From positions 10,939,971-11,003,970 of the forward strand of contig OZ025257.1 in the NCBI GenBank assembly GCA_964019135.1: 64,000 nucleotides of DNA, given 5' to 3'. Source of the DNA: Arenicola marina. Taxonomy: Eukaryota > Annelida > Polychaeta > Arenicolidae. The stretch's first letter is position 1. The number at the start of each line of letters is the position of its first letter. The notes under the pieces are model-generated. The model ran no database searches and was not told the origin of the DNA. It was given only the letters and a program-made list of their open reading frames with translations. Of this stretch, positions 1-11,078 are shown one piece after another. The position numbers and the translations under genes were made by a program.

Positions 1-116
1 CGTTGTGAGTACGTTCTGATACACAACACTGGGGGGTGGGGGGGGGGGTCAAATATGCAGTTAAGGCAGACAATAAAAGGAAAATCAATGAGAAGCAAAA
101 TATTCTTACCTCATAA

Positions 117-2450
117 TCACATCATTACCGGTACTTGAAATGTGACTTTTCGTTCCACGTTGACCAGCGCATGAGTGATTAATGGTAATCGTATTAATAC
201 ATATTCTCTCACCGCAAAACATTCAAGGATACATTTGGCGGTCTTGGCTGCCTGCAGTGTCATCTCTTCAGATGTCCATGGCTCCACATATTCCTTATTT
301 CGGCAGGGTTGGGGACGCTTTTGTACGCAAGGTTGGCAGTAACACGACAAGTTCCGTGTTTAGAGATTCAGGGCACACAACCTGTGCTCTGGACAACATG
401 CAACTTTCGAGTACCGCTTAGCGTCTTGATTTCAATGCGTTCATGGTTGACATCCTTGCAGTCTACATACACAAAGTCCCTCTGACTGATGTATGATGGC
501 TTGCCTGCTTTAACGATTTCTTTGCGTGGATGTGCTACATTTGATTGGCTAAACCCAAGCAGATCTGTTTCATTAGCAATGATGTGGCGGCCCATAACGT
601 GACGATAAGCCATGTTTTTCACAACTGCACCCAAACCGTCACATACATTTTTCCCACGAGATGTGACAGAAATTACGAGTGGTGGGCACTGATGCCTTGC
701 TCAAGTCATGGAAGGAATGCTTTCCTTTAAACTGAACTACACAGCCGTCTGTCCATTGGTGGATTGAGATAATATCTACACCCTTATCTTTAAGCTGTCC
801 CGTGGCAGCCAACTCGAATTCTTTAACCAAACTGGCATCATGCTGCATGTCATTGCTGATTCCTATGATGGCGTCTTGTTATCCTGGTTCTTGTAATAAA
901 ACATCATGGGGTGGATGGTCACTTGTACAGGATCAAAGAAGGCAGTTTGTACCTCATTCTGGTAAAAGACTAGTTTTCAGCGAAATCCATTACTACCATA
1001 ATGTCTGATTTGGTAACGTATGACTCTGTGCAAAGAGTGAGCTGGTGGTGATGCCATTCAGCCTTTTTGTCCCCGTCAGCCACCGGAAGGGTTACATATC
1101 CCCATTTTGAAAATGACACTTCCTCCTCTTTGTATTTGAGCAGATCATCCTTCAAGATACAACTAAGTTTATGAGCATTACATTTGTCGCATTCACGACG
1201 CAGGCACATAGCCATAGGTTTCCCGCCATAAGGACATAGAGTGAGATCAACCAAATCCTTCTTGCATTCCACGGTCATCAGTATATCAGATTTGGAAACC
1301 TTCATCAAAGCTTCAAGCTTCAGTGATATATTGCAGCAGATTTGACAGAGGCATGTCCTCATTCTGCACACCTGCTTGGGCTTCAACTGTTTGAAAGCAG
1401 TGAAATGGATCCTATTGTTGGCATACTCTTGCTGAAACCTGCGATATGCCTCATGTAGGGTCATTTTCATGACATACTTGGGAGTTACTGTGGTGTTAAT
1501 AGATGAATCTTTCCTCTTGTAAACCTGTCTCTTACAGGGTAATTCTCTGGTTAAAAACTACACAGTCTCCCTGGGTACTCAACATTTTGCATAGTCTCCC
1601 TGGGTAGTCTGTCTTTGCACCATTCCTCTCTGATTCTGCGATGTCGCATGTGCAGGAGGTTTGTCAGCTGATGTTTTATCTTATATTTCTTGCTTATCCC
1701 TCATTGCTGCCTGATATATGGTCGCTCGTGCCTTTGTGAGGTTCTGTTTCTCTGCTTGGGACTTGTCTGAGTTCAGAGCTGCTTTAGATTCAGATAGAGA
1801 ACTGTCCAAAGACTGCAATTATATGGCCTCAGACATTATCAACTTCTGTTTACTGATTTAGAGATGAGTAATCCTTGATCTACCAAAAGGATGAGTCCTG
1901 GGTGATTTAGACAATTTCGTCTAAATGATGTAGGCCCTCTTTGATGGGGTTGAGAGAAAGCTCTGTTTGACTTCCTGTACCCGCCTGTTCTCACTCCATC
2001 TTGAAGAAAAGGGGGTACGTCCGTATTGGTCTACCTGTGGCTGTCCTGTTAGTTTGATCTCCATTTTTCAGTTCGCATGACAGAAATCTTCTTATTTCGC
2101 TTGAGCAGATCTTGATTTCTCTTGATTTTATGTTTAAGTGTTTTACATTGTTTCTCTCTTTCTTTATCTCCTCCTTGTTGTCGTTTCCTTTTATGTCGGT
2201 ATTGCTGTTTCGCTACCCGTTTCTTCTCCCTGTCAGCCTTTAGAAGCCGGTGGTCCGTAAGCAGCTTTTGTCTCTTACGGGCTCGTTCTTGTTTTTTTCG
2301 TTCTCGATCTTTGGCTTTTGCTGCCTTATATCTGTCGCTATCCTCTTTTACGTTCTTGCGATATCTCCTGATTTGTGCTGTCTTTTTATTAACAGGTGTC
2401 TCAGCAACCCCTCTTTGGGGATCAGGTGGTCTTTCAGTTCTAGTTCTCAT
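117..2450 (-). pseudogene. Degenerate transposase-like gene (unit 1)
   Basis: Reading on the minus strand, open pieces line up as one protein broken by frameshifts: a very basic Lys/Arg-rich N-terminal piece of 133 residues (2450-2049), a 166-residue Cys-rich piece (1470-970) with motif MRTCLCQICCNISLKLEAL and ending in MVVMDFAEN, a piece with HQWTDGC-VQFKGKHSFHDL (848-639), and two C-terminal pieces (634-368 and 350-117) with a YCQPC motif. This order resembles a large multicopy protein family that I know from marine invertebrate genomes and take to be transposon-derived, with an RNase-H-like core around the WTDG motif. That assignment is inference. No complete frame survives. Confidence 0.6.
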
Positions 2451-3357
2451 GTTCAGATCTGCAGAGGTCCGCGATCAGGTGTTACAATGAAGCATGAAAG
2501 ATGGATAGCAGACGGAGAAAAATTCACGCGGGCGATCGGTTGCTATGACGCGTCGTAATTCAATCAATTAACGACCAGTCGACAGTTCCCTACAAGCTGG
2601 CAATCGGTTGCCCTGGCATCGTCATAATTCAATCAAAAGACAAGAGCTCATCAGTTCCATAAAATAAACATAAAATAAATAATCGAAATGGATGGTTTAT
2701 ATGACCAGCACACGAGGCTCACCTATACTGTTTACTAAAGTAAATACATGCTTTAAAGTATTGGCTACATATTTGTTATTTTTAACCTCTTATACACAAT
2801 TTTTTTTATTGTTTAAAAATGTGCCTGTAACTTTACGCAATCTAAATTATTTAAAGGCGTTGATAAAACTTCAAGATTACTCATACAGAAATATTTTCAT
2901 TATACTGTTCTTGTATATGTGAATGGAAATGTGTTTAGGTTCTTAGAGTATCAAAAGACATTTACTATGAGCAATAAATAACAGGTCATGTTGTGCAGCC
3001 ACTTTATTTGGACGAACTAGTGCATCTGTGGGAAAGTATGGCTTTCTTATACAGTACATCGTCAAAATTAGGGCTTCAAGGCCGCTTTTGGCAGTTTTAA
3101 ATCTGATAACATATCATGCAGTTAATATTCACACAGTCAGATAATGTGTCCAGGGCATTTGTCCAAAAAACTTTGAAAATAGGTGTAGGTGGCAAATTGC
3201 TGCATGAGTAGCTTTAACAAACTCATGTTTTTTTAGTAATTATGGGCAAGCTTTTAATCATTAAAGATGAGCCTGATGTCACTTGTGACCAGCCAATTCA
3301 AATATGTTGTGTATTTATATTAAAATATATACCAACATTGTAAATCTTATGATCCAA

Positions 3358-3694
3358 TGTAGTGTCCGTAGCCCGTTGTACGCACCAAACCTAAGCCTGT
3401 CAAGACATGCCATAAAATAATCCATGCACAATAAACCTAATATATTGAAAATATGTATATGCATATATTTTTTTTTTTTACTTAAGTGAGTCAAATGGCT
3501 TTAATAAGTATTACAAAGTACATCATCAGTTATATATAGCCGTATTTTTTTCTTATTTATGGATTAATTGGTGCCTAAACTGCAGTAAAGTAGGCATGCC
3601 TCAATGGCAGCAGCCCTTATGTATAAACAATGTCGGGTTTATAAAGGAATGTTCTCAATCACTACAATGGGTGCGAGGGGCTACGGACACTACA
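3358..3694. mobile_element. MITE-like 337-bp element with 17-bp inverted repeats (unit 1)
   Basis: TGTAGTGTCCGTAGCCC at 3358-3374 is the exact reverse complement of GGGCTACGGACACTACA at 3678-3694. The interior is AT-rich with no gene. A third copy of the arm (CTACGGACACTACA) lies at 3824-3837, so the outer limit could instead be 3837. No convincing target-site duplication is visible, although TA dinucleotides flank the inner 13 bases of both arms. Confidence 0.55.
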
Positions 3695-4436
3695 TTCGCT
3701 CTTTGGCTCCTTCTATAGAACTCAGTTTGCTTAATATCTATATTATATTTTCTATTATATATTGACATGTAATGATATAATTGTGAAGCTTAAGCGTCTC
3801 AGTTAAGTATACCAGCTGGGGGACTACGGACACTACAGATTTTTACACAAATTTACATATCCTCTAACAATTAGAGAGTAGCTAAAATCAACTCCGAGAC
3901 ATGTTAAAGTTTTTTAATTTATCATTATACGTTTTTTAATTTATCACTATAACTATAATAAGAAAGATAAGGAAGCATATGAAAGTATGTTGTCTTATGA
4001 ATAAATGCATCTGAAATCAAATTTTGTCAACATTTTAAAATGCATAACAAATGTACCCTTATAGGTATTCAACAATAAAATGATCACTGCTTTAGTTATT
4101 TTAAATCCGTAAAATCTTGTGAAAAATCCCGAAGTTTTTTACATATAAAACAGTAAATACTTAAATCTAAATTCCACCCAACATTTCTCTTTTCTGTGTC
4201 AAACTTTGGCATTTTATCAAGTGCAACATTGAAATAGCTACAAATACCTAAATGTGGCATCTTTAAATTGTGGCAAATTTGCCAATTTTAGCCCAATCAT
4301 TTTTTGGAGACCAGTGTCCTGAGCTATATCTTTATCAGAGAGTAAGTAACTTCTGAAATATTGACAAAACTTATAACAGGGTACATGTATAACATTGTTA
4401 TATTTTAGATGTACGCTTTATTGTGTTTTTGCCAAG

Positions 4437-5296
4437 GTCGTATACTGGTAGATGGCAGTTTATGTATTGAGATGCTAACGAAGTCAGGCTGGACCCCTGC
4501 TTACGACGTTGAGGTGAGTGATATCAGCATGAGTAACTCTTTTAGGTATGTACGGGGGAGGGGGCGGGGTAGGTACGGGGGAGGGGGGGTGCAATGGGGA
4601 GCATGGCGGGGTAGTGCGGGGGAGGGGGCAGGGTAGGTACGGGGAGGGGACGGTGTAGGTACGGGGGAGAGGGTGGGGTAGTTACGGATGAAGGAGGCGA
4701 GGTAGGTATGGGGGAGGGGGCGGGGTGGGTACGGGTGAGGGGGTGGGGTAGGTACGGGTGAGAGGGGCGGGTCAGGTATGGGGGAGGGGGAGGGGCGGGG
4801 TAGCTACGGGTGAGGGGGCGGGGTGGGTACGGGTGAGGGTGGCGGGGTATATAGGTATGGGGGAGGGGGAGGGGCGAGGTAGGTACAGCTGGAATGCGCT
4901 ATCACGTTTCGGGATAACCCCTTAGCCTTGATAGTGTTACTGAAAAATCATTTATCGCTAGTCTGGGCATTCCATTTAAAGCATGACCCCAAATCAGACA
5001 CAAATTATCTGCTCGACAAACATTTCGTTTACTATTGAACATTTTCTTGATGCCGTCGTTGTCGAACTCCCTTTACCTTACATTGAGTAAGTTTGTTATG
5101 AGCAAATAGGTTTGTTCGTTTATCTTCTGGATGTTTGTCCACCACAGAGCATCCTGGTGCAGATCCGGGCAGAGATAATGAGCGATGCCTGGGCGTCCCT
5201 GGACTTAGCTAAAATTGACGGGGTGTACCATAAGCAATAGCACACACGACCTTCAACGAAATAGTGACGCGCTACGGGTGGAATAAGCCGTGGTAA
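4437..5296 (+). pseudogene. UBE2Q-like terminal exons, frameshifted (unit 1)
   Basis: Two exons of a UBE2Q-family E2 gene. The penultimate exon (4437-4513) follows a TTTTTGCCAAG acceptor and reads VDGSLCIEMLTKSGW, where the Cys fits the E2 active-site position, then ends in GAG before a GTGAGT donor. The last exon (5148-5296) follows a CCACCACAG acceptor. Here one base is missing in the last exon (CAATAG in place of CAATACG, near 5237-5241), giving a premature stop. The E2 fold exons that should lie upstream are not in the window. Confidence 0.7.
4545..4885. repeat. G-rich intron minisatellite (unit 1)
   Basis: Irregular tandem of GGTACGGGTGAGGGGGCGGG-type blocks on the plus strand, directly after the UBE2Q-type donor. 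The many runs of four or more G could form G-quadruplexes in DNA and in the transcript. Confidence 0.8.
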
Positions 5297-6568
5297 CGAG
5301 TTTTTATTACAACGCGTTCGACGTTTGTGTCGACTGCCAGACATAGATGAGGGAATGTTACGGATGGAGCGTATATCCATGTCGACAAAATGTCGAATGG
5401 TAGTCGTAACTTGATTAAATTGTTGAAATGATGGAGCAGGATTAAATTTCACGGTTTCAAACAAATCTGAAATTACAAAGAAAACAAGATGACCATGAGG
5501 AACATTCTCTGGGAGTGTGATAAGTTATAATTAAGCTAATTTATTTACATTTCTCGACTAATAATATATTCCAGATTTTTTTTCGTCTTATTATTTAATA
5601 TTTGAGATCAATGTAAAATATCCCAGATCCATATTCCATTATACAACATGAATTGACATGGTGTGTTTGTTCTCACAGAGTTACAATGTACCGAGTCACT
5701 GTGATAGTTAAATAAGTTGTCTATCAAAGGAGCGTGTGCTACAATGGAAGGCTTCTTAACTTGTGTGAATATATGATTATATAGATGATTGTGTGCGAAG
5801 TTGTCCATGATATCCATGTATCTCAGAGTCTGCTTTACATTGCGCGTGGTATTTGGGACAGAACGAATTTTGCTTATACACAAATATCATCTTCATCTTT
5901 TGGTGAGTGGAACACCTCCGTACCTCTAACAGTACGTCTAACTTAGAGTGATAAACAAGATTAAAAATCATGCTAAACATCCTGGTTCGAAAGCGCTGTG
6001 GCATATTACTAATTTCGTACTTACAGAAAAGAAATCTAATGCATATATTCAAAGCAATTTCTTACTTACAAAAAAGAAATCTAATGCATATATTCAACGC
6101 AATCTTATTATATTTGTTTAAATCTCTTTTTATCTATTTATGGTTTACGTCCACCACAGCAGTGTAGTCCCGGCATGTCTCTAGCTTTTGCAGAGTGACG
6201 CTGTGATAGGGATAGTGTCTATGGCTAAATTATCTGGTGGGTTATAGACAGTAACCTTTGAAAAGTCGCGTTCATTTCTTGATCTCTGTTTCGTACGTTT
6301 CAAACTGGTATACGACATAGCTGTTTAACACAGTAGCGATAATGCATCCAGAAGATGATAGCTGTTCTCGTAGATTTAGACAGCTTTATAACCTAGTTTT
6401 GCGGTTAAATCAGTTTCGGTTTCATTCCTAGGCGTAACTATTGTTAATTAATGTATAACAGATAGAAGGCTCGTTCACATTGGCAAATGAAACAGATTTG
6501 GTGTGTAAGAGATGTGTTCGATACGTTCATTAACATGAACAATTGCCTTGTTTGTAAAAAAATCACGT

Positions 6569-7059
6569 CCGTGTCTGATCATGGATTCCATGCGTTGTTT
6601 TTGATATCCATTGTTCCATGATTGTGATCACAATGCAAGATGACAGTATTCTGCTCGATGAGAGTATACTGCAAGCTGACAGTATTCTGCTCGATGACAG
6701 TATACTGCAAGATGACAGTATTCTGCTCGATGACTATAATGTGCGATCACAGTAAACTGTGATGACAATAAACTGTAAGGACATTGAACTACGTACGATG
6801 ACAGTAAACTGTAAGGACAGTAAACTGTAAACATGTAAGGTGATGATAGTAAACTGTAAGGACAGCAAACTACATACGATAATAGTAAACTACGTGCGAG
6901 GACCGTAAACTGTAAGGACAGTAAACTATGTGCTATGACAGTAAACTACGTGCGATGAAAATAAACTATGTAAGAGATCTACACCGCCCAAGAACTGGTC
7001 ATATATGAACGGCACGAGGACGTTATGATATTCACGGCGGCCAATGTTTGTGATGAGCA
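6569..7059. repeat. Unit tail with CAGTAWACTG minisatellite (unit 1)
   Basis: Begins ATCACGTCCGTGTCTGATCA and continues into short tandem blocks GATGACAGTAAACTG / CAGTATACTG / GTAAGGACA, then a conserved segment ACTGGTCATATATGAACGG up to the unit boundary. The same three-part structure appears free-standing at 36.6-38.7 kb. Confidence 0.75.
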
Positions 7060-7180
7060 CGTTGTGAGTACGTTCTGATACACAACACTGGGGGGTGGGG
7101 GGGGGGGGGGGGTCAAATATGCAGTTAAGGCAGACAATAAAAGGAAAATCAATGAGAAGCAAAATATTCTTACCTCATAA

Positions 7181-7640
7181 TCACATCATTACCGGTACTT
7201 GAAATGTGACTTTTCGTTCCACGTTGACCAGCGCATGAGTGATTAATGGTAATCGTATTAATACATATTCTCTCACCGCAAAACATTCAAGGATACATTT
7301 GGCGGTCTTGGCTGCCTGCAGTGTCATCTCTTCAGATGTCCATGGCTCCACATATTCCTTATTTCGGCAGGGTTGGGGACGCTTTTGTACGCAAGGTTGG
7401 CAGTAACACGACAAGTTCCGTGTTTAGAGATTCAGGGCACACAACCTGTGCTCTGGACAACATGCAACTTTCGAGTACCGCTTAGCGTCTTGATTTCAAT
7501 GCGTTCATGGTTGACATCCTTGCAGTCTACATACACAAAGTCCCTCTGACTGATGTATGATGGCTTGCCTGCTTTAACGATTTCTTTGCGTGGATGTGCT
7601 ACATTTGATTGGCTAAACCCAAGCAGATCTGTTTCATTAG
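7181..7640 (-). pseudogene. Transposase-like gene, C-terminal remnant (unit 2)
   Basis: Only the 3' end of the minus-strand transposase-like gene remains here, including the 77-residue YCQPC piece at 7414-7181. The rest was removed by the 3.1-kb deletion whose junction lies near 7641. Confidence 0.6.
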
Positions 7641-8357
7641 CACTCAGTTTACTTAATATCTATATTATATTTTCTATTATATATTGACATATAATGATAT
7701 AATTGTGAAGCTTAAGCGTCTCAGGTAAGTATACCAGCTGGGGGACTACGGACACTACAGATTTTTACACAAATTTACATATCCTCTAACAATTAGAGAG
7801 TAGCTAAAATCAACTCCAAGACATGTTAAAGTTTTTTAATTTATCATTATACGTTTTTTAATTTATCACTATAACTATAATAAGAAAGATAAGGAAGCAT
7901 ATGAAAGTATGTTGTCTTATGAATAAATGCATCTGAAATCAAATTTTGTCAACATTTTAAAATGCATAACAAATGTACTCTTATAGGTATTCAGCAATAA
8001 AATGATCACTGCTTTAGTTATTTTAAATCCGTAAAATTTTGTGAAAAATCCAGAAGTTTTTACATATAAAACAGTAAATACTTAAATCTAAATTCCACCC
8101 AACATTTCTCTTTTCTGTGTCAAACTTTGGCATTTTATCAAGTGCAACATTGAAATAGCTACAAATACCTAAATGTGGCATCTTTAAATTGTGGCAAATT
8201 TGCCAATTTTAGCCCAATCATTTTTTGGAGACCAGTGTCCTGAGCTATATCTTTATCAGAGAGTAAGTAACTTCTGAAATATTGACAAAACTTATAACAG
8301 GGTACATGTATAACATTGTTATATTTTAGATGTACGCTTTATTGTGTTTTTGCCAAG

Positions 8358-9197
8358 GTCGTATGCTGGTAGATGGCAGTTTATGTATTGAGATGCTAAC
8401 GAAGTCAGGCTGGACCCCTGCTTACGACGTTGAGGTCAGTGATGTCAGCATGAGTAACTCTTTTAGGTATGTACGGGGGAGGGGGCGGGGTAGGTACGGG
8501 GGAGGGGGGGGGGTGCAATGGGGAGCATGGCGGGGTAGTGCGGGGGAGGGGACAGGGTAGGTACGGGGAGGGGACGGTGTAGGTACGGGGGAGAGGGTGA
8601 GGTAGGTATGGGGGAGGGGGCGGGGTGGGTACGGGTGAGGGGGTGGGGTAGGTACGGGTGAGAGGGGCGGGTCAGGTATGGGGGAGGGGGAGGGGCGGGG
8701 TAGCTACGGGTGAGGGGGCGGGGTGGGTACGGGTGAGGGTGGCGGGGTATATAGGTATGGGGGAGGGGGAGGGGCGAGGTAGGTACAGCTGGAATGCGCT
8801 ATCACGTTTCGGGATAACCCCTTAGCCTTGATAGTGTTACTGAAAAATCATTTATCGCTAGTCTGGGCATTCCATTTAAAGCATGACCCCAAATCAGACA
8901 CAAATTATCTGCTCGACAAACATTTCGTTTACTATTGAACATTTTCTTGATGCCGTCGTTGTCGAACTCCCTTTACCTTACATTGAGTAAGTTTGTTATG
9001 AGCAAATAGGTTTGTTCGTTTATCTTCTGGATGTTTGTCCACCACAGAGCATCCTGGTGCAGATCCGGGCAGAGATAATGAGCGATGCCTGGGCGTCCCT
9101 GGACTTAGCTAAAATTGACGGGGTGTACCATAAGCAATACGCACACACGACCTTCAACGAAATAGTGACGCGCTACGGGTGGAATAAGCCGTGGTAA
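8358..9197 (+). CDS. UBE2Q-like ubiquitin-conjugating enzyme, last two exons (unit 2)
   Basis: Exon 8358-8434 (2 nt plus 25 codons) reads GRMLVDGSLCIEMLTKSGW followed by TPAYDVE; exon 9048-9197 gives 49 residues, starting SILVQIRAEIMSDAW and ending YGWNKPW-stop. Both junctions are phase 0 and use an AG acceptor; the donor is GTCAGT here and GTGAGT in the other units. UBE2Q proteins have the same C-LL/ML-TK-GW-S/T-AY-E core with the catalytic Cys, and end in a segment with Tyr-Gly-Trp. The E2 role is ubiquitin transfer from E1 to substrates or an E3. Without the upstream half of the UBC fold this fragment cannot act as an E2; it may be a dispersed 3' end or part of a gene that starts left of the window. 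Confidence 0.65.
8466..8785. repeat. G-rich intron minisatellite (unit 2)
   Basis: Same array, shorter by loss of one block containing GTTACGGATGAAGGAGGC. Confidence 0.8.
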
Positions 9198-10468
9198 CGA
9201 GTTTTTATTACAACGCGTTCGACGTTTGTGTCGACTGCCAGACATAGATGAGGGAATGTTACGGATGGAGCGTATATCCATGTCGACAAAATGTCGAATG
9301 GTAGTCGTAACTTGATTAAATTGTTGAAATGATGGAGCAGGATTAAATTTCACGGTTTCAAACAAATCTGAAATTACAAAGAAAACAAGATGACCATGAG
9401 GAACATTCTCTGGGAGTGTGATAAGTTATAATTAAGCTAATTTATTTACATTTCTCGTCTAATAATATATTCAAGATTTTTTTTCGTCTTATTATTTAAT
9501 ATTTGAGATCAATGTAAAATATCCCAGATCCATATTCCATTATACAACATGAATTGACATGGTGTGTTTGTTCTCACAGAGTTACAATGTACCGAGTCAC
9601 TGTGATAGTTAAATAAGTTGTCTATCAAAGGAGCGTGTGCTACAATGGAAGGCTTCTTAACTTGTGTGAATATATGATTATATAGATGATTGTGTGCGAA
9701 GTTGTCCATGATATCCATGTATCCCAGAGTCTGCTTTACATTGCGCGTGGTATTTAGGACAGAACGAATCTTGCTTATACACAAATATCATCTTCATCTT
9801 TTGGTGAGTGGAACACCTCCGTACCTCTAACAGTACGTCTAACTTAGAGTGATAAACAAGATTAAAAATCATGCTAAACATCCTGGTTCGAAAGCGCTGT
9901 GGCATATTACTAATTTCGTACTTACAGAAAAGAAATCTAATGCATATATTCAAAGCAATTTCTTACTTACAAAAAAGAAATCTAATGCATATATTCAACG
10001 CAATCTTATTATATTTGTTTAAATCTCTTTTTATCTATTTATGGTTTACGTCCACCACAGCAGTGTAGTCCCGGCATGTCTCTAGCTTTTGCAGAGTGAC
10101 GCTGTGATAGGGATAGTGTCTATGGCTAAATTATCTGGTGGGTTATAGACAGTAACCTTTGAAAAGTCGCGTTCATTTCTTGATCTCTGTTTCGTACGTT
10201 TCAAACTGGTATACGACATAGCTGTTTAACACAGTAGCGATAATGCATCCAGAAGATGATAGCTGTTCTCGTAGATTTAGACAGCTTTATAACCTAGTTT
10301 TGCGGTTAAATCAGTTTCGGTTTCATTCCTAGGCGTAACTATTGTTAATTAATGTATAACAGATAGAAGGCTCGTTCACATTGGCAAATGAAACAGATTT
10401 GGTGTGTAAGAGATGTGTTCGATACGTTCATTAACATGAATCATTGCCTAGTTTGTAAAAAAATCACG

Positions 10469-10960
10469 TCCGTGTCTGATCATGGATTCCATGCGTTGTT
10501 TTTGATATCCATTGTTCCATGATTGTGATCACAATGCAAGATGACAGTATTCTGCTCGATGAGAGTATACTGCAAGCTGACAGTATTCTGCTCGATGACA
10601 GTATACTGCAAGATGACAGTATTCTGCTCGATGACTATAATGTGCGATCACAGTAAACTGTGATGACAATAAACTGTAAGGACATTGAACTACGTACGAT
10701 GACAGTAAACTGTAAGGACAGTAAACTGTAAACATGTAAGGTGATGATAGTAAACTGTAAGGACAGCAAACTACATACGATAATAGTAAACTACGTGCGA
10801 GGACCGTAAACTGTAAGGACAGTAAACTATGTGCTATGACAGTAAACTACGTGCGATGAAAATAAACTATGTAAGAGATCTACACCGCCCAAGAACTGGT
10901 CATATATGAACGGCACGAGGACGTTATGATATTCACGGCGGCCAATGTTTGTGATGAGCA
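10469..10960. repeat. Unit tail minisatellite (unit 2)
   Basis: Same structure and length as in unit 1. Confidence 0.75.
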
Positions 10961-11078
10961 CGTTGTGAGTACGTTCTGATACACAACACTGGGGGGTGGG
11001 GGGGGGGGGGTCAAATATGCAGTTAAGGCAGACAATAAAAGGAAAATCAATGAGAAGCAAAATATTCTTACCTCATAA

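Larger units (their letters stand above)
1..7059. repeat. Array unit 1 (full length in window)
   Basis: Contains the transposase-like remnant (117-2450), the inverted-repeat element (3358-3694), UBE2Q-type exons (4437-5296, the last one frameshifted), the G-rich intron minisatellite and the CAGTAAACTG-type tail. Bases 2451-4400 outside the inverted-repeat element and 5297-6560 are AT-rich, and I see no gene in them. The window begins at the unit-boundary sequence, so the array may extend to the left. Confidence 0.88.
7060..10960. repeat. Array unit 2, with 3.1-kb internal deletion
   Basis: Matches unit 1 until about 7641, where sequence corresponding to unit-1 position about 582 is joined directly to sequence corresponding to about 3720. 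This removes most of the transposase-like gene and the inverted-repeat element. The UBE2Q-type exon pair, intron minisatellite and tail are intact. The stretch 9198-10470 holds no recognisable gene. Confidence 0.88.

Noticed and set aside
2122..2558. Plus-strand Cys/Phe/Leu-rich frames of 122 and 102 residues
   Set aside because: Antisense shadows of the basic N-terminal region of the transposase-like gene.
5120..6052. Minus-strand frames of 91-114 residues repeated in every unit
   Set aside because: They recur because the unit is duplicated; they are antisense to the E2 exon and its 3' flank, with no domain or codon signal.
6926..7162. piggyBac-like transposase fragment (DQFLGGVDLLHSL)
   Set aside because: The resemblance to the GGVD motif is short and isolated, adjoining a G-run and minisatellite; no other piggyBac motif is present.
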